Below, one piece after another: positions 60,254 through 64,000 of a stretch of 64,000 bases of DNA (its first letter is position 1; every line of letters begins with the position of its first letter). The DNA is from Theobroma cacao. Its lineage: Eukaryota; Streptophyta; Magnoliopsida; Malvales; Malvaceae. The notes under the pieces were generated by a model. That model was not told the DNA's origin and did no database searches. It saw nothing but the letters and a program-made list of their open reading frames with translations. The stretch spans positions 16,153,426 to 16,217,425 of the forward strand of contig NC_030859.1 of NCBI RefSeq assembly GCF_000208745.1. The letters are read 5' to 3'. A program made the position numbers and the translations under genes.

Positions 60254-63161
60254 TGTCACGACCCAATTTCCCAGGCCATAACCGACGCATGAGCTCAATG
60301 AGCATAGCTCACTAAGCCCAAGCAAGCCTATCCATTTACCTTTGCTTAACAAATTTATCATATCATGCATACACACACACCTTTTCTCGGGTGTGAATAT
60401 AGCCAAAACACAATGACATTATCGATAATAACATACATGAACTATACCAGTCATGTATTTAACAATTTACATTGCATACACATATTCACATTGTTAGATT
60501 GTATTCACAATACAAAATGACCCATGACTTCCAGCGGAGACATTTACAATAAAAGGGATTACTATCGAATGCCAGACACATACCTAGGAGATGCACTACG
60601 GGGACTCCTAGATCTAGGGTCCAACAGTCACCTGATCTGAAAACATGAATTTTTATAAAACGTGAGTACAATACTCAGTGAGTGAACAAGAAGGGAACAA
60701 TCATACCATAAGGAATGTTTATCGAAATCATGATGCATTCATTTTCTCAAAACCATGCAATTGTTTTAGCTCTTTTAAACCCCTCATGTAAACCTCACAT
60801 GAGTAAATCACTTTACAAAAATCCATGCTCAACTATGGTACCAAAGAAATGGGAAATATAGCAAAAACTCACAAGTTAGCAAAATAGACAAAAAGTTTCT
60901 CGCTGTAGCAAGAACCAGTTCTAGTGAAGGCCCTCAAACCCGAGAGTTTCTCGCTGCAGCGAAACAGAGCAACAAGAGAAAAGTTTCCCTTCACTCAACA
61001 AGAAGGCCATCCTACTAAACCAACAAAATCAACATAAAACTCATAAAAATTCTCAAAGTGCAATGTATCAAATTTCACATATATGTCAACCATATATCAC
61101 ATTCATGAGCTTTCATTTTATAAGTCTAGATATGCATAATTTGATAGACAAACATCAATATCATCATAATCACACTTGGCTCATGTACATCCCCCTACAT
61201 CGTGCACATAGCCGGCATCATCGTGTGCATCCCCACACATCGTGCACAATCAGTGCCATCGTGTACATCCCCCCACATCGTGCACACGGGCACTATCATC
61301 ATCCATCTCTCACGCCACCATCATCACCGGCATGTGCATCCCCCCACATCGTGCACACACACGGTTATAGTCATTATACATAATATCATTCATCATGCAC
61401 AACATATATATATATCATCATATTGCAATAATGCATGAATCCATAGCAATCACATATCACAACATCAAACCATTTAACAAAAGCTTGTTCCCAAGGTACA
61501 TTTTCTAAGACAAGTTGGATAGAATCTTTCATATTCCCCAAAACAAGTTTGAAATGCAAGTCCACTCACCGATATCGAAAATCCAGATTCCGGGTGCACT
61601 CGGACTAATAGCCCTCAAGCGCAATTCCTTTCTCTTTTCCGGATGTCTCACTACCTTGACAAATAACAAAGTCGAGGAATTTACTATATTGTCCCTAAAT
61701 TGATATAAACTAATTTAAATTACTAATGCTTGATATGTAAATGCAAAAATACGTCCGATTACCGCTTAATCGCGGTATCGATTAAATTCGACTGATCACC
61801 GATTAATTGGCGATTGTGTCCAAATCACCTCCAAATTAATCCATTTCTCCTCTAATACCTTAATTTACCACATACCATTTAAATAAAGCCAAATTCAGCA
61901 TTAGAACCCTCACAGTTCCTTATAGAAAAATTCGGTCATTTGGTGCACTAGCACCGAAATTTTTTTCTACATAACCGTTTCACCTTAATTCATCATTTTC
62001 CAAGCTATTTTCCTTGAAATAAAAACAATCCCCCATTGATATTCAGCCCTCATGGTTCGACCAACAAGGAACCCTAGAGAAATTGAATATTTCTTTTGTG
62101 TTTTTGTTCATAACCATGCTTAACTATCCCTAAACACTAACATAGTCTAAAATCAAATTATTCCAACAACAATTCCTCTTCCATACCCATTTTTCAGAAT
62201 TGAATTCATCATGATAACTCAATATTCAACCATGGAAATCAAGAACAAAAGCATGGGTAAGCTAGGTATCAAGGAGAATTAAAGAAATTTTAACTTACCT
62301 AGCTTGTTTCCTTGATTTCTTCACTTTTTCTTTGAATTTCCACCTAGGTTTTCTTGTTTTTCCTTTTGTTCTTCCTTTTTTCTTGTTGCTGGATGCCTAG
62401 GCCGAATATGGTGAGGGAATTGGGGATTTAATGGGCTGATTTCTATAGAAAATAATAAAATAATCAAGCATGCCATGTGTCACATGCTTATTGGCCCAAT
62501 TTTTAACTTTTTGACTTTTTCTTCTTAATTTTCCACCACAAATATTCTGGTATTTATCCAATCCTACCACAATTAAAATCCCTTGGTCTTGACAAGTGCT
62601 GGGGCAAAAAATTTACCGATTTGCCCCTGAAACGAAAAAATTACGATTTTACCCCTATACTCCGAAATGTACCGGAAGCACATTATTTTTACTTTTCAAC
62701 CTCAAATCACACTAATATTGATCAATATTAACCAAATGGGCAAAAATTGTTTTATAAAAATTTTCGTTTAGTCCTCTAGTGACAAAATTACCATTTTGCC
62801 CTTATACTCAAAAAATACCAAGAATCACAATTTTTCACTACTAAACATCATTTTATACTCCAATAATCATAATTATATTTCATATAATTATTCTTGGTCA
62901 AATGTGATCAAATCTTGGTTAGAAATCTTCATTTTATCATCAAATGATAAAATAGCCGTTTTATCCCTAATCAGACAATTTTCCTGATAGACTCCAAATT
63001 GGACCTTAAACTCTCAATCACTATTCTAAGCCATTTTGTGGGTTTCAAAATTTTCAAATTCCTCTTAAAATTTCTATTTGAACCAGTTCAATACTCGATT
63101 TAACTTAATTGTACCACGCGGTACAATACCATCTTTTAATCGAGCTTGACAGGATCTCACA
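60254..63161 (-). mobile_element. Solo LTR, 2.9 kb, with 5 bp target duplication
   Basis: On the minus strand it begins TGTGAGATCCTGTC and ends GGGTCGTGACA. It is flanked by GTATA at 60249-60253 and again at 63162-63166, a perfect 5 bp target duplication. The TG...CA ends, the duplication and the absence of any gag/pol identify a solo LTR left by recombination between the two LTRs of an element. It holds palindromic CTCGCTGCAGCGAG-like motifs near 60897-60964, a CATCCCCCCACATCGTGCACA minisatellite and an A/T-rich remainder. A related fragment is at 46773-47790. Confidence 0.85.
61188..61360. repeat. Minisatellite inside the solo LTR
   Basis: CATCCCCCCACATCGTGCACA or a close variant occurs near 61188, 61228, 61266 and 61337, separated by ATCATCGTGTGCAT-like spacers. 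An open frame across it is His-rich only because of the repeat and is not a gene. Confidence 0.85.
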
Positions 63162-63166
63162 GTATA

Positions 63167-63630
63167 TAAGGAAAATAAGTAAAATAAAATTCATTTTATT
63201 GTTATACAAGAAATGAATTATTCTCTAACGAAAGCAATCCAATATAATTAAACTTCTTTTTATTTATCAAATAAATTCTCTTGTTAATTAGTAATTAAAG
63301 TTAAAAACAATTAAATTATAATTCTTTACACATGCACACGCACGCTAAATATACTAGAGACAAATCTGTACATTGCACGCGACGCGCCTTATACTCCTCA
63401 GGATGTGATCCACCCACCAAATCCATTACAACTTCCACTTAAGAATCCTATCGGAAACCTTGCTTCACAACCCTTTCCAAAAACCTTCATGTGGTCAAGT
63501 GTAGAAGCCACTAGTAGCTTCCTTTTATATATACATATATATAATATAAATTATTTATAAAGACAAATCATTTTGATTAATTATATAATCCAGGAAATAG
63601 AAAATAATTTGTATTTAATATTTAAATAAA
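63167..63630. other. Intergenic DNA, no gene recognised
   Basis: AT-rich, with an (AT)n stretch near 63526-63550. Nothing else supported. Confidence 0.5.
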
Positions 63631-63716
63631 ATTAAAATACATTGACTACTATACCCAAGTTCATGACAGAATTATTAAAATACATTGACTACCATACCCA
63701 AGTTCATGACAGAATT
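63631..63716. repeat. 43 bp direct tandem duplication
   Basis: ATTAAAATACATTGACTACT and the next 23 bases occur at 63631-63673 and again at 63674-63716 with a single difference. The near identity suggests a recent event. Confidence 0.9.
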
Positions 63717-64000
63717 GTTTTAGCTCCCAAATATTCTCAAAAGTGATCATGAGGTTTTGACAGATAGTCTGTTACACTTCTTGTCCATAGGATGGATCAA
63801 CTATGATACCAAATTTTCAAGCCCTTCACGTTTCTATCCTCCTGGAAAAACAAAACTGAGGGCATGGTGAGAATACATCTCACTCCTTACTTAATTACAT
63901 AGCAGTTAACAATAACTAATATTAAACAAGACAATATGGGACATGCGACTAGCATAACATCCAAAACAACAATACTTCCCCAAATATACAGAACAATCCA

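Noticed and set aside
61063..61383. His/Pro-rich open frame of 106 codons
   Set aside because: Produced by the CATCCCCCCACATCGTGCACA minisatellite inside the solo LTR.

Overview
This 64 kb window is plant nuclear DNA. It is AT-rich, has GT-AG introns, contains two families of plant immune receptor and is filled with decayed retrotransposons. The protein style of the two receptors suggests a eudicot, possibly a Malvaceae species such as cacao; that species-level guess is from memory and is weak.

Only two loci look like working host genes, both on the minus strand. The first is a CC-NB-ARC-LRR (CNL) resistance gene at 11818-16843 with three clear coding exons, a likely 5'UTR intron and, I infer, a fourth terminal exon far downstream at 1948-2073. 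The second is an intact single-exon LRR receptor-like protein (RLP) at 52695-55712 (1005 aa). The first would detect effectors inside the cell; the second would perceive ligands at the plasma membrane.

Layout from left to right. 1-1885 is a tandem satellite of about 250 bp units. 1948-2073 is the putative last CNL exon. 2330-9030 is a decayed L1-type LINE on the plus strand, followed by low-complexity DNA. 10646-11176 is an hAT-type MITE with near-perfect target duplication. 11818-17330 is the CNL gene. 18651-23692 holds pieces of a second, broken CNL copy, split by a non-coding LTR element (19143-22756) that still has a PBS and near-identical target duplication. 23762-23842 and 25686-25998 are two fragments of ribosomal protein L24 retrocopies. 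26343-36637 is a minus-strand Ty1/copia element broken by a plus-strand Ty3/gypsy element (29489-34506). 36638-46772 is a chain of Ty3/gypsy (Athila-like, tRNA-Asp type PBS) LTRs and internal regions in LTR-int-LTR-int order. 46773 to about 47790 is a fragment of the same LTR family that forms a complete 2.9 kb solo LTR at 60254-63161 (5 bp GTATA duplications). The RLP gene lies between two direct copies of a segmental duplication (48841-50332 and 57471-58546). A large inverted repeat (58752-60199) made of two AT-rich MITE-like copies lies between the right-hand duplication and the solo LTR.

The point most worth checking is the CNL 3' end. A duplicated exon pair shared by the CNL and its pseudogene implies that the real C-terminus is encoded 9.8 kb downstream, across an intron that absorbed a LINE and a MITE. 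No bacterial-type features, CRISPR arrays or tRNA/rRNA genes were recognised.
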